Source: G963663525 sp963663525 (GTDB taxonomy: Bacteria > Myxococcota_A > SURF-8 > G963663525). From it: a DNA stretch of 64,000 nucleotides. The position numbers were made by a program, and so were the translations under genes. Under the pieces are notes generated by a model. That model ran no database searches, was not told the origin of the DNA, and saw nothing but the letters and a program-made list of their open reading frames with translations. Of the stretch, positions 26,563-35,970 are shown piece after piece; positions within the stretch are counted from its first letter, which is position 1, and every line of letters starts with the position of its first letter. The DNA is taken from NCBI GenBank assembly GCA_963663525.2, contig CAXXHC010000003.1:1550001-1614000 (forward strand). Direction: 5' to 3'.

Positions 26563-27498
26563 GTGGAAAACCGTCGAAACGTGCTGATAGTGGATGATTC
26601 GGGGACGATCCGTGCCGGGATCAAGCTCGTGTTGCAGCAGGCCAAGCTGTTCGACGGATATTTCGACTGCGCCGACGCGCAATCCGCGCTTGGATTGCTT
26701 AAAGAAGAGACGTTCGAGGTTGTGCTGTGCGACATCATCATGCCCAACATGGACGGCTTCGAGTTTCTGCGCCGGGTGAAGTCCCAGGAGGCGTTCGTGG
26801 ATCTTCCGGTGATCCTGCTGACCGGACAGGATACGGTGGCCCAGAAAATCAAGGGCTTGGAGCTGGGGGCGTCGGACTACCTGACCAAACCCTTCGATCC
26901 CGGCGAGTTGATCGCACGGGTAAAGGTGCAGCAGAAGGTCAAACGTCTTCAGGACGAGTTGAAGATCGCCAAGCAGAAATACCGAGAACTGGCCATCACC
27001 GATTTCCTCACCGGCATCACCAACCGCCGCCATTTCATGGAACTGTACCTGAAGGAGTTTTCCCGGTCCAAGCGCTTCGTGGCCCATTTGAGCCTGATTT
27101 TTTTCGACCTCGACAACTTCAAGAAAATCAACGACACCCTGGGGCATCTCCAGGGAGACAGGGTGCTCAAAACCCTGACGAAGCTGGTTACCTCGCAGAT
27201 TCGCCGGTACGACGTCTTCGCCCGTTACGGTGGCGAGGAATTCATCCTGATGCTGCCGCAAACCGGCTTCGATGCCGCCATGATGGTGGCCGAAAAGATC
27301 CGTTCCACGGTGGAAACCACCCATTTTGAGGGAATGGAAGCGCCGGGCAGCGTAACGATTTCCCTCGGAGTATCCTCGTTTCCGCTGCAGAAGGTCGAGA
27401 CGGGCGAGCAGCTTATCAAACTGGCCGACGAAGCCCAGTACGAGGCCAAGCAGCAGGGCAAAAACCGGGTGATGACCCTCGTCGAAACGTCCCAATAA
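26563..27498 (+). CDS. Response regulator with GGDEF domain (PleD-like diguanylate cyclase)
   Basis: 311 residues. The receiver domain (residues 5-125) has the acidic pair D11/D12, phospho-acceptor D57 (VLCDIIMPNMDG) and K109 (LTKPF). A coiled linker (QQKVKRLQDELKIAKQKYRE) leads to a GGDEF domain with an intact catalytic GGEEF at 223-227 and an RxxD product-inhibition site at 214-217, five residues upstream. It should make cyclic di-GMP when phosphorylated and be subject to feedback inhibition. No partner kinase lies nearby. The GTG start at 26563 has a modest ribosome-binding site (GGGGTTGAA). Confidence 0.93.
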   Translation: MENRRNVLIVDDSGTIRAGIKLVLQQAKLFDGYFDCADAQSALGLLKEETFEVVLCDIIMPNMDGFEFLRRVKSQEAFVDLPVILLTGQDTVAQKIKGLELGASDYLTKPFDPGELIARVKVQQKVKRLQDELKIAKQKYRELAITDFLTGITNRRHFMELYLKEFSRSKRFVAHLSLIFFDLDNFKKINDTLGHLQGDRVLKTLTKLVTSQIRRYDVFARYGGEEFILMLPQTGFDAAMMVAEKIRSTVETTHFEGMEAPGSVTISLGVSSFPLQKVETGEQLIKLADEAQYEAKQQGKNRVMTLVETSQ

Positions 27499-27688
27499 TT
27501 CCCAATTCGCCAAAAAACGTATTAAATTGTTACGGGTCTTGAATTTTGATTGCATGATTTCGTCAAATCTGTGGCAATATTAAATGACAGTAACTGTCAC
27601 TATGGTTTTTCGATCCCTGCGTTTTGTCATGGAAACGCAGAAGGGGAAGAGGAAAAAAGGAGTGTTGCGAAATTTGAAAGGAATGACG

Positions 27689-29128
27689 ATGACAGCGGGA
27701 AGTAAAGCGATGGTGGAATCTGTGGAGCGAAACGTGCGTGATTTGTTGGGAGTTTTTCTTTTCTTGATGGCTTATCTTTGCTTGGCCTGCGGCGGTGAGG
27801 ACGATGGGGGGGTGTACGGGGACGAGGAAACCGGCGACAACGAGAGTGTGCTGGAACTCGAAATGGATATCGAGCCGACGGGGTTCGTGGTCGGCTATGC
27901 CGAGGTGGACGTCAGCCCCCCGTTGGGGACGATTTTAGGGGGGTATGGGGGACCGGCGCAAAACCGGGGGATTACGGCCTTCAACGATCCGCTGATGGCC
28001 CAGATATTGTACGTGGCGAACGACGCCGGGCAGAATTTCATGATGATTTCCCTGGATACCGCCGGATATTTCTACGATTTCGGCGACTGGGGACCGGGCA
28101 TCAAGCAACTACGCGAAAACATTTCGGAAAAGGTCGGGGACAAGGTGCACTTGCCGCCGGAGCATATCCTGTTGGGGGCCAGCCACAGCCATGCCGCCAT
28201 CGATCTCGTGGGATTCTGGCAGGCGGCAGGGGATGGTGTGCCGCTCGACATCCTGAATTTCATTCTCGAAAACATCACAGACGCCGCTGTCGAGGCGGTG
28301 GATTCCGCCGAAGGAGGCGAGATTTTCGCTGCCGAAACGGAGCTTGTCGGGTATACCGACCGGGATTCGGGGTGCAGCACGGTGCTCGACAACACCGTTT
28401 CGGTGTTGCAGGCCCGCGACGGGGAGGGAACGCCCCTGGCCACTCTCGTCAATTACGCCAAGCATCCCACGATGCTGCCATATGAAAACACGGTCGCCTC
28501 GGCGGATTTCATCTGGGGATTACGTGAAGAAATTCAAGAGGTTACCGGAGCTCCGGGAATGTATATGCAAGGGTTCATCGCCGCCGTCCACGGCGGACCG
28601 GAACAACGCACCCTGCCGAGAGATGAGTGGGAAAAAACCTACGCCATGGGAAAAGTGATTTCCGATGTGGCGCTGGAGGCGCTGGACGACGCGAAAAAGG
28701 TGGAAGAATACGCCATCGAGAACCTTGAAGCAGTCTATTCCTGTGGAGCCAAGGCGGGGTATCTATTTGATATGTACCAGCTTCTTTCCATGCCCAAGCG
28801 CAATGCCTCCATGGAAGGCGACGAGGTGGTCGTCCACGAAATCCCGGTTTCCTGGCACAGGATCGGCACGGTGGAATTCGCCGTGTTTCCGGGAGAGGGC
28901 ACACCGGAATATTCCCTGGCTCTTCGAGAGAAAATGACCGGAGAATTCGGGTTTGTCGTCGGGCTTGGCAACGATTGCATCGGGTACATTCTCGACCCGG
29001 AATCCGTCGCCGCCGACCCTTCGGGCCAGTTGGAAGGCTACGAGATGCTGATGGGCCTGGGCGAACGCTCCGGTCTCTGCGCCTGGGAGGCGATGGAGTC
29101 TCTGGGATGGTTCGACGGTGCGAATTGA
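27689..29128 (+). CDS. Neutral ceramidase-like lipoprotein
   Basis: 479 residues from the ATG at 27689, chosen because AAAGGA lies 6 nt upstream (an ATG at 27683 is the alternative). The lipoprotein signal is long, with the hydrophobic part LLGVFLFLMAYLCLACGG. The mature protein follows the alkaline/neutral ceramidase N-terminal pattern: VGYAEVDVSPPLGTILGGYG, FNDPLMAQILYV, FMMISLDTAGY, LLGASHSHAAID (H166, H168, the HSH zinc-type motif), LVNYAKHPTMLP and GFIAAVHGGPEQR. It lacks the C-terminal domain of full ceramidases, as many bacterial members do. It may cleave an amide-linked lipid or another N-acyl substrate outside the cell; the substrate is not known. Confidence 0.82.
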   Translation: MTAGSKAMVESVERNVRDLLGVFLFLMAYLCLACGGEDDGGVYGDEETGDNESVLELEMDIEPTGFVVGYAEVDVSPPLGTILGGYGGPAQNRGITAFNDPLMAQILYVANDAGQNFMMISLDTAGYFYDFGDWGPGIKQLRENISEKVGDKVHLPPEHILLGASHSHAAIDLVGFWQAAGDGVPLDILNFILENITDAAVEAVDSAEGGEIFAAETELVGYTDRDSGCSTVLDNTVSVLQARDGEGTPLATLVNYAKHPTMLPYENTVASADFIWGLREEIQEVTGAPGMYMQGFIAAVHGGPEQRTLPRDEWEKTYAMGKVISDVALEALDDAKKVEEYAIENLEAVYSCGAKAGYLFDMYQLLSMPKRNASMEGDEVVVHEIPVSWHRIGTVEFAVFPGEGTPEYSLALREKMTGEFGFVVGLGNDCIGYILDPESVAADPSGQLEGYEMLMGLGERSGLCAWEAMESLGWFDGAN

Positions 29129-29146
29129 CGCTATCGGTCCCGATGT

Positions 29147-29701
29147 TTACAGAAATGTGACGATTTCTTCCACCGGTTTGCGCTCTCGGGGTTTGTCCCC
29201 CATTCCCTTATAGTTGTCCGGGAGGTGGCTTTCGTCCTCGTCGGGATAGCCGATGGCAAGCAGAATCAGCGGCTCCTGCCCGTCCTCCAGATTGAAGGCG
29301 GTACGGGCTTCCTTCGAAGAAAATCCCGCCATGGGTCGTGCTACCAGTCCTCGTTCGGTGGCGGCCAGCATCAGGTTCATCACCGAAAGTCCAAGGTCAA
29401 ACTGGTGGTAGGCCCGACCATCGGGCAGCACGCAGTCGTCTTCCTTGCGTGAAATCCCCAATACGAGCAATGGCGCACGCACGGCCCAGTCCCGGTTTCC
29501 ACCCTTGAGGATGTCTCTTCCTTTGCGCAGGGCGTCATCGCTTTGCAGGAAGAGAAAACGCCAGGGTTGTTTGTTGAAACACGACGGTGCAAGTCCGGCG
29601 GCTTTCGCCAATTCGTGGACCGTGGCGCTGTCAAGGGTTTTTGTGGAAATGGAACGAGTGGAGAATCGGCGGTCGAGAAGGTTCAGAATGGTAGAACTCA
29701 T
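29147..29701 (-). CDS. Nitroreductase-family FMN oxidoreductase
   Basis: 184 residues on the minus strand, convergent with the ceramidase-like gene (18-nt gap). I chose the ATG at 29701 with GAGGAAGG upstream. Characteristic FMN-binding features are RRFSTRSI at the N-terminus, LAPSCFNKQPWRFLFLQ, HQFDLGLSVMNLMLAATERG and a C-terminal IGYPDEDES. It is predicted to be cytoplasmic and to reduce nitro or quinone substrates with NAD(P)H; the true substrate is unknown. It is slightly shorter than typical members (about 200-220). Confidence 0.88.
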   Translation of the reverse strand: MSSTILNLLDRRFSTRSISTKTLDSATVHELAKAAGLAPSCFNKQPWRFLFLQSDDALRKGRDILKGGNRDWAVRAPLLVLGISRKEDDCVLPDGRAYHQFDLGLSVMNLMLAATERGLVARPMAGFSSKEARTAFNLEDGQEPLILLAIGYPDEDESHLPDNYKGMGDKPRERKPVEEIVTFL

Positions 29702-30242
29702 GATTTTTTGCCTTCCTCGTGAAAACACGAAGCGTGATTTTTTTATCTGCGAAGCGTCAATGGTTGGTCAGGCTCCAGTATTGCGTTTAAAAAAGCTTTG
29801 CTGCAATGCGCATGGCGAATTGTTCGCTACTCCTAAAATAAGACGGTTTTTGGGCTTTACAACCGGGCTGGTTTTCCGGATTGCGACGGCGGGAGGCCCG
29901 AAAAACGGGGCTGTGGTCGAATTCATCGAAAAAAAATGGAGCCTCGCACGTCTGAAAAGCCTATTGCAGTGCGAAAAAAATGATCGAACGCATGTCGAAA
30001 AAAATCAATCATGTTGCGAAGTTGTGAAACTGTGGGGCGATTGGGATGGGAAAGAAACGTAAAAGACTGTTAAAAAAAATTGGCTTAAAAGGGATCTTGG
30101 TGCTATGCAATGGTTGATTGGAATTCGGATTGTTCGGGCCAAAATGTGAAAAGGTGTGTTTGCTTGACACGTTTCGTGTTTCGTGTTAGGTGGCTTTCGC
30201 TTCGATGCAGCGACCTCACAAGTGGACCAAAGGAATGTTCTG
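29702..30242. other. Intergenic region upstream of the ATP synthase operon
   Basis: About 540 bp without a credible gene, more AT-rich than its surroundings, with runs of A. A plus-strand open frame reaching 30062 overlaps the nitroreductase gene and has no ribosome-binding site or recognisable content. The far right end carries the candidate atp promoter. Confidence 0.55.
30164..30192 (+). promoter_or_regulatory. Candidate promoter of the atp operon
   Basis: Consensus TTGACA at 30164-30169 and TAGGTG at 30187-30192 with a 17-nt spacer. The -10 match is poor, so confidence rests mostly on the -35. A short direct repeat GTTTCGTGTTTCGTGTT lies in the spacer. Confidence 0.45.
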
Positions 30243-30680
30243 ATGCATGTTGATCTTCTTGATCTGAACCTCACCATCATTTACCAGTGGATTATGTTCA
30301 TGATCGGCCTGCTGATTATCTATGGATGGATCTTCAAGCCGATTGTCAAGGTGCTGGACGAGCGCGAAAAGAAAGTCAAGGAAAGTTCCGAAGGTACGGT
30401 CGGCAAGGAAGCCGACGAGCAGGAATCGGTCTACAACCGCGCACTGAAGAAACTGCGTAACGAAGGCAGCGATCTTCGCCGGGGCCTGCGTGCCGAAGCT
30501 TCTTTGAAGGAGCAGGAGATCCTTTCCGACGCCCGCGAAAAGACGCAGCAGGAACTGTCGGTCCGTCGCGAAAAACTCGCCAAGGAAATCGGCAAGACCC
30601 GCGACGAACTGAAAGCCGAGTTGCCCTCCCTGACCAAAGCCGTCGTAACGCGCCTGCTTGGGAAGGAGGTCGATGCATGA
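30243..30680 (+). CDS. atpF': ATP synthase F0 subunit b'
   Basis: 145 residues. An N-terminal membrane helix (LTIIYQWIMFMIGLLIIYGW) is followed by the b-type sequence FKPIVKVLDEREKKVKESSE and a long charged coiled coil to the end. This is a second b-type stalk subunit ahead of the signal-peptide-bearing b subunit, the arrangement seen in several deltaproteobacterial-type operons. ATG 30243 is preceded by AGGA at 30231. The stop overlaps the start of the next gene (ATGA). Confidence 0.85.
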   Translation: MHVDLLDLNLTIIYQWIMFMIGLLIIYGWIFKPIVKVLDEREKKVKESSEGTVGKEADEQESVYNRALKKLRNEGSDLRRGLRAEASLKEQEILSDAREKTQQELSVRREKLAKEIGKTRDELKAELPSLTKAVVTRLLGKEVDA

Positions 30681-31267
30681 AAACCCGTCGTACGCTCACT
30701 CTTCTGGCCTTCGTGCTTGCGTTCGCCCTTCCTTTCGTGGCGCTAGCTTCCGGCGACGCCCACGGCGAGCATCACGTGGACTGGCTCAAGTCGGTGATTC
30801 TGCCCTTCATCAACCTGACGATGTTCCTCGTTATTTTGGTGGTCGTGCTGAAGAAGCCGTTGAAGAATTTCTTCCAGAATCGCGCCAAAGATCTTAAAGA
30901 CGCCCTCGAAGCCGCCGAACGCGCCGAAGCCGACGCCAAGGCCAAACTGGCGGAATACGGAAAAAAGATCAAAGAACTCGAGTCGGAACGCGAAGAACTG
31001 TTCGCCAAGTTCCGCAAGGAAGCCGAAGCGGAATCCGCGCGGATCGTGGCGCGTGCCAAAGAGCGGGCCGAAAAGATCAAGGATGATATGGAGCGTTCCC
31101 TGGCCAATGAGCTTTCTCTGGCGACGAACGAGTTGCGTGAGGAAACCATTCGGAACCTCGTCGTGCAAGTCAGCGAAATTTTCGAAAACAAAGTTACGGA
31201 CAAAGATCGAAACGCCCTGGCGGATCAGGCGATCAACCAGTTGGGCAGCGGCGCAGGAGAAATGTAG
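30677..31267 (+). CDS. atpF: ATP synthase F0 subunit b
   Basis: 196 residues. Unusually it begins with a signal-like segment (TLTLLAFVLAFALPFVALAS) before the membrane helix (LPFINLTMFLVILVVVL), then KKPLKNFFQNRAKDLKDALE and a long Ala/Glu/Lys-rich coiled coil. This form, with an N-terminal extension, is known in deltaproteobacterial b subunits. It forms the peripheral stalk together with b' and delta. Confidence 0.9.
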   Translation: MKTRRTLTLLAFVLAFALPFVALASGDAHGEHHVDWLKSVILPFINLTMFLVILVVVLKKPLKNFFQNRAKDLKDALEAAERAEADAKAKLAEYGKKIKELESEREELFAKFRKEAEAESARIVARAKERAEKIKDDMERSLANELSLATNELREETIRNLVVQVSEIFENKVTDKDRNALADQAINQLGSGAGEM

Positions 31268-31831
31268 ATGAAGAGTTCAATCCGTAACCGAGCTTTGGCC
31301 GAGCGTTACGCCAGCGCTCTCGTCGACAGCCTGCCCAAAGTGGAGGCCGTAGGCGGAGCCATCGCGGAACTGGAAGGTCTCGTGGTGGCCATCGACGCCA
31401 GCCCCGATCTGTTGCAGGTGTTGACCAATCCGGTGTTCGCGGGCGATCGGGCCGAAATCGTCGCCGATGTGACCGCCATACTGAAATCCTCGGAGTTGAT
31501 CCGGCGATTCGTATCGCTGCTCGTCGAGCGCAACCGCATGTTGATTCTTCCCGAAATCATCGGGAGTATGAAAGCCCTGTTGCGCGAGCGCACCGGGCGC
31601 GTCGAGGTGGAAGTCACGGCGGCTCAGGAACTGAGCGAAGATCAGCAAAAGGCGCTGATGGCCAAACTGGCCGCGATGACCGAAAAAGCCGAGGACGCCT
31701 TGGACTTGACGATCGAGGTCGATCCATCCCTGTGGGGTGGGTTACGAGCAAAAATTGGTAGTGTCGTCTACGATGCTAGTTTGCGTTCCCAGTTGGAGCA
31801 AGTAGCCAGCAAACTGCGAAAGGAGATCTGA
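31268..31831 (+). CDS. atpH: ATP synthase F1 subunit delta
   Basis: 187 residues. The N-terminal helical domain starts with NRALAERYASALVDSL. The C-terminal half has the delta signature (EVEVTAAQELSEDQQKALMA; VDPSLWGGLRAKIGSVVYDA). It lies directly after atpF with no spacing and links the peripheral stalk to F1. Confidence 0.93.
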   Translation: MKSSIRNRALAERYASALVDSLPKVEAVGGAIAELEGLVVAIDASPDLLQVLTNPVFAGDRAEIVADVTAILKSSELIRRFVSLLVERNRMLILPEIIGSMKALLRERTGRVEVEVTAAQELSEDQQKALMAKLAAMTEKAEDALDLTIEVDPSLWGGLRAKIGSVVYDASLRSQLEQVASKLRKEI

Positions 31832-31832
31832 A

Positions 31833-33515
31833 TTGCAGATCCGAGCGGAAGAAATCAGCAAGATCATTAAAGACCGCATCGCGGACTACGACCAGAAGGT
31901 CGAGGTCAAGGAAGTGGGACGGGTTCTCTCCGTGGGTGATGGTATCGCCCGCGTGTACGGCCTGGAAAAAGCCATGGCCGGCGAGCTGCTGCTGTTCCCA
32001 GGCGATCTTTACGGAATGGTGCTCAACCTCGAAGAAGACAACGTGGGTGTCGCGCTCTTCGGTGAAGACTGGCACATTCGCGAAGGCGATACCGTCAAAC
32101 GTACCGGAAAAATCGCCTCCGTGCCGGTCGGCCAGGCGGTCATGGGCCGCGTGCTCAACGCCCTGGGTCAGCCCATCGACGGCAAGGGTCCGTTGGATAC
32201 CACGGAATACGGCCAGATCGAGGTCAAGGCTCCGGGTATCGTCTATCGCCAAGCCGTCAAGGAGCCGCTCCAGACCGGTGTCAAGGCCATCGACTCGATG
32301 ATTCCGATCGGACGCGGACAACGCGAGCTGATTATCGGCGACCGCCAGACCGGTAAGACCGCGATCATCATCGATACGATCCTCAATCAGAAATCTACGC
32401 ACGAGACCGATGATCCGGTGTACTGCATTTACGTCGCCATCGGTCAGAAATACTCCACCATCGCCCAGATCGTCGACAAACTGACGGAATACGGTGCGAT
32501 GGAATACACCGCCGTGATTTGCGCGGGTGCCTCCGAAATGGCCCCGTTGCAGTTCATCGCCCCATACGCGGGCGTGACGATGGGCGAGTGGTTCCGCGAC
32601 AACGGCAAGCACGTGGTATGCTTCTACGACGACCTTTCCAAGCAGGCCGTCGCCTACCGCCAGCTTTCCCTGCTACTGCGCCGCCCGCCGGGACGTGAAG
32701 CGTTTCCGGGCGACGTCTTCTATCTGCATTCCCGTCTGCTCGAACGCGCCGCGAAAATGGCCGAGTTTTACGTGATCGTGAAGAAGGGGACGGAAGTTAC
32801 CAAGGAGAACGCCGAGCAGGTCGCCGAAGGCGGAAAAGTCTATAAAAACGTCCTCGACCACGAAATCGGCGAAAAGAAAGCCCGCGAAATGGGCGACGAC
32901 TTCGAGTGGAAGAAGGTGCCCGGCACCGGCGGTTCGCTCACGGCGCTGCCGGTCGTCGAAACCCAGGCCGGTGACGTGTCGGCCTATATTCCGACCAACG
33001 TTATTTCCATTACCGACGGTCAGATCTTCCTGGAATCGGAACTGTTCTACTCCGGTATTCGTCCGGCTATCAACGCCGGTCTTTCGGTCAGCCGCGTCGG
33101 TGGTAACGCCCAGGTCAAGGCGATGAAGAAAGTCGCTGGCACCCTGCGTCTGAGTCTCGCCCAGTTCCGCGAACTGGCGGCCTTCGCGCAGTTCGGTTCC
33201 GACCTCGACAAAGCCACGCTGGCCCAGTTGAACAAAGGTGAGCGGCTGGTGGAACTGCTAAAGCAGGGACAATACCTGCCGGTTCCGGTCGAGCAGCAGA
33301 TTCTGTCGATTTACGCCGGTTCCAATGACTACCTGAGCAAGCTTCCGGTGTCCGATGTGGGACGTTATCAGGAAGAACTCAAGCAGTTCATCGACGATCA
33401 TTATCCCGCGATTTACGAGAGCTTGCGAACCAAGGGCGTGCTGGATGACGCTCTGGAAGCGAACATCAAGAAGGCGCTCGACGAATTCTCTCGCGTGTTC
33501 GAAGCAAGTAAGTAA
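31833..33515 (+). CDS. atpA: ATP synthase F1 subunit alpha
   Basis: 560 residues, with the family's usual N-terminus (MQIRAEEISKIIKDRIADYD). The start is TTG at 31833, supported by AGGAGAT 6 nt upstream and by the conserved N-terminus. Walker A GDRQTGKT occupies residues 169-176. The alpha signature is PAINAGLSVSRVGG, and the C-terminus SLRTKGVLDDALEANIKKAL is typical. It is longer than common alphas (about 505) because of an insertion of about 50 residues (roughly 310-355, GGKVYKNVLDHEIGEKKARE, FEWKKVPGTGGS) next to the region that is normally GSLTALPVVETQ. Confidence 0.97.
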   Translation: MQIRAEEISKIIKDRIADYDQKVEVKEVGRVLSVGDGIARVYGLEKAMAGELLLFPGDLYGMVLNLEEDNVGVALFGEDWHIREGDTVKRTGKIASVPVGQAVMGRVLNALGQPIDGKGPLDTTEYGQIEVKAPGIVYRQAVKEPLQTGVKAIDSMIPIGRGQRELIIGDRQTGKTAIIIDTILNQKSTHETDDPVYCIYVAIGQKYSTIAQIVDKLTEYGAMEYTAVICAGASEMAPLQFIAPYAGVTMGEWFRDNGKHVVCFYDDLSKQAVAYRQLSLLLRRPPGREAFPGDVFYLHSRLLERAAKMAEFYVIVKKGTEVTKENAEQVAEGGKVYKNVLDHEIGEKKAREMGDDFEWKKVPGTGGSLTALPVVETQAGDVSAYIPTNVISITDGQIFLESELFYSGIRPAINAGLSVSRVGGNAQVKAMKKVAGTLRLSLAQFRELAAFAQFGSDLDKATLAQLNKGERLVELLKQGQYLPVPVEQQILSIYAGSNDYLSKLPVSDVGRYQEELKQFIDDHYPAIYESLRTKGVLDDALEANIKKALDEFSRVFEASK

Positions 33516-33563
33516 AAAGAGTTTTGTGCGAGTTAGTGTGATCTGAGGCCGAAAGGGTAACCT

Positions 33564-34433
33564 ATGCCCAGCTTGAAGGACATCCGCAAGCGAATCAGCA
33601 GCGTCAAAGGGACGCAGAAAATCACCAAGGCGATGAAAATGATCGCCGCCGCGAAACTGCGCAAGGCTCAGGACGCCATCGTCAACACCAGGCCCTACGC
33701 CCGGCGGATCAACGAACTGATTAAAGGCTTGAGCGAAACGCAAGGCGGGTGGATGCATCCGCTGATGATCCCGGTCGAAGAGGTCAAGAGCGTCACGATC
33801 GTGGTGCTGACTTCCGACAAGGGAATGTGCGGCAGTTTCAACGGCAATATCATCCGTTTTGCGGAGCGGAAAGTCAGAGAATTGGAAAAGGAAGGCAAGG
33901 AAGTCCGCCTCGCCTTGGCGGGACGCAAGGGGGCGATGTACTTTTCCTCGCGGGGATACAACGTATCCCACGTCTTCAAGGACGTATTCGCGGGTGACTC
34001 CTTCCAGCAGGCGGAAAAAGTCGCCAAAGCCGTGGCTCGGGACTTCGAAAAGGGAAAAACCGACGAGGTGTATTTCCTGTTCAACGAGTTCAAATCGGCC
34101 ATTTCGCAGAAAGTTCGTTTCGAACTCTTCCTTCCTCTGGTGAAATATTCCGAGGAAAGCGAGGCCGCAGATCTTCGCGAGCACGTCTACGAACCGGGAC
34201 GGGAAGAGTTGCTCAAGGAACTGGTTCCCCAGGATCTGGCCATTCAGTCTTTTCGTTGCATGTTGGAGTCGCTTGCCTCCGAGCACGGCGCACGTATGAC
34301 GGCGATGGAAGGCGCGACCAAGGCCGCATCCGAAATGATCGATAGCCTGACGTTGCAGTTCAACCGAGCGCGACAGGCGGCCATTACCAAAGAATTGATG
34401 GATATCGTCGGCGGTGCCGAAGCGATCAAATGA
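33564..34433 (+). CDS. atpG: ATP synthase F1 subunit gamma
   Basis: 289 residues. The conserved N-terminus is SLKDIRKRISSVKGTQKITK, with AMKMIAAAKLRKAQ, the beta-catch region SDKGMCGSFN, and the C-terminal gamma signature FNRARQAAITKELMDIVGGA. This is the rotor shaft of F1. It follows atpA after a 48-nt gap and precedes atpD. Confidence 0.96.
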   Translation: MPSLKDIRKRISSVKGTQKITKAMKMIAAAKLRKAQDAIVNTRPYARRINELIKGLSETQGGWMHPLMIPVEEVKSVTIVVLTSDKGMCGSFNGNIIRFAERKVRELEKEGKEVRLALAGRKGAMYFSSRGYNVSHVFKDVFAGDSFQQAEKVAKAVARDFEKGKTDEVYFLFNEFKSAISQKVRFELFLPLVKYSEESEAADLREHVYEPGREELLKELVPQDLAIQSFRCMLESLASEHGARMTAMEGATKAASEMIDSLTLQFNRARQAAITKELMDIVGGAEAIK

Positions 34434-34485
34434 TACATTCCAGGGGTCTTTGCTGACACTTCCTGTAAGGAGAGATGGAAGGACA

Positions 34486-35958
34486 ATGACAAACGAAGCA
34501 GCCAAAACCGAGAAGGGCAAAGTTTTACAGATTATCGGGCCAGTCCTCGACGTGAAATTCCCGGAAGGAAACCTCCCGGAAATTTTTACCGCGTTGAAGG
34601 TGAGCAACCCGTCAATCAACGACAGCGAATGGAATCTGGTGCTCGAAGTCGCCCAGCACCTCGGTGAAAACACCGTGCGAACCATTGCGATGGACTCCAC
34701 GGAAGGTCTGGTCCGAGGGCAGGAAGTACTCAACACCGGCGAACAGATTCTGGTGCCGGTTGGTCCTGCCACGCTGGGTCGCATTCTGAACGTCGTCGGC
34801 GAACCTGTGGATCTGGACGGTCCGGTGTTCGACAAGAACCATCCCGATGAGAAACGTCATCAGGAGCCGAAGTTCTACCCGATTCACCGCGAGCCGCCTT
34901 CCTTCGCCGAGCAGGACGTCAACATTCAGGCGTTCGAAACCGGCATCAAGGTCATCGACCTGATCGAGCCGTACCAGCAGGGTGGCAAGATCGGCCTGTT
35001 CGGTGGCGCGGGCGTCGGAAAAACCGTGTTGATTATGGAACTCATCAACAACCTTGCCAAGCAGCACGGTGGGTATTCCGTGTTCGGTGGTGTCGGTGAG
35101 CGCACCCGTGAAGGCAACGACCTCTGGATCGAAATGAAGGAATCCGGAGTTATCGACAAAACGGCCCTGATTTACGGCCAGATGAACGAGCCCCCCGGAG
35201 CCCGCGCTCGTGTCGGACTCTCGGCGCTGACCGCTGCCGAGTACTTCCGTGACGAGGAAGGCAAGGACGTGTTGCTCTTCATCGACAACATCTTCCGTTT
35301 CACCCAGGCCGGTTCCGAAGTCTCCGCACTTCTGGGACGCATCCCTTCCGCCGTCGGTTATCAGCCCACGCTGTCCACCGACCTTGGCGAATTGCAGGAA
35401 CGTATTACTTCGACGAACAAAGGTTCGGTCACCTCAGTGCAGGCCGTGTACGTCCCCGCCGACGACTTGACCGACCCCGCTCCGGCGACAACCTTCGCCC
35501 ACTTGGATGCCATGTCGGTTCTTTCCCGGCAGATTTCCGAGCTGGGAATTTATCCTGCGGTGGACCCGCTCGACTCGACCTCCCGCATCCTCGACCCGAA
35601 GGTCGTGGGACAGGAGCACTACGATACGACCCGTGAAGTGCAGCGGATTCTGCAACGTTACAAAGACCTGCAGGACATCATCGCTATTCTGGGTATGGAC
35701 GAACTTTCCGACGAAGACAAGATCATCGTTGGTCGGGCACGCCGCCTACAGAAATTCCTCTCCCAGCCGTTCTCCGTGGCCGAGCAGTTCACGGGTATGG
35801 TCGGAAAATACGTCAAGCTGGAAGACACGATCCGTTCCTTCAAGGAAGTGGCCGAAGGCAAGCACGACGATCTTCCGGAACAGGCGTTTTACATGGTCGG
35901 TTCGATCGAAGAAGTTCTCGAAAAAGCCGACAAGATCAAGAGCGGGCAAGCAGCCTAG
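34486..35958 (+). CDS. atpD: ATP synthase F1 subunit beta
   Basis: 490 residues from the ATG at 34486, preceded by GGAAGG; an upstream in-frame ATG overlaps atpG and is not needed. Walker A GGAGVGKT is at 173-180, with VGERTREGNDLW, LLFIDNIFRFTQAGSEVSAL, and the alpha/beta signature PAVDPLDSTS. Catalytic subunit of F1. The chain is about 20 residues longer than common beta subunits, partly from its N-terminal MTNEAAKTEKGKV leader and the insertion HPDEKRHQEPKFYP. Confidence 0.97.
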   Translation: MTNEAAKTEKGKVLQIIGPVLDVKFPEGNLPEIFTALKVSNPSINDSEWNLVLEVAQHLGENTVRTIAMDSTEGLVRGQEVLNTGEQILVPVGPATLGRILNVVGEPVDLDGPVFDKNHPDEKRHQEPKFYPIHREPPSFAEQDVNIQAFETGIKVIDLIEPYQQGGKIGLFGGAGVGKTVLIMELINNLAKQHGGYSVFGGVGERTREGNDLWIEMKESGVIDKTALIYGQMNEPPGARARVGLSALTAAEYFRDEEGKDVLLFIDNIFRFTQAGSEVSALLGRIPSAVGYQPTLSTDLGELQERITSTNKGSVTSVQAVYVPADDLTDPAPATTFAHLDAMSVLSRQISELGIYPAVDPLDSTSRILDPKVVGQEHYDTTREVQRILQRYKDLQDIIAILGMDELSDEDKIIVGRARRLQKFLSQPFSVAEQFTGMVGKYVKLEDTIRSFKEVAEGKHDDLPEQAFYMVGSIEEVLEKADKIKSGQAA

Positions 35959-35970
35959 GGAGGCGAAGGA

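Noticed and set aside
29445..30062. Plus-strand open frame upstream of the atp operon
   Set aside because: It overlaps the nitroreductase gene, lacks a ribosome-binding site and its product has no recognisable features.
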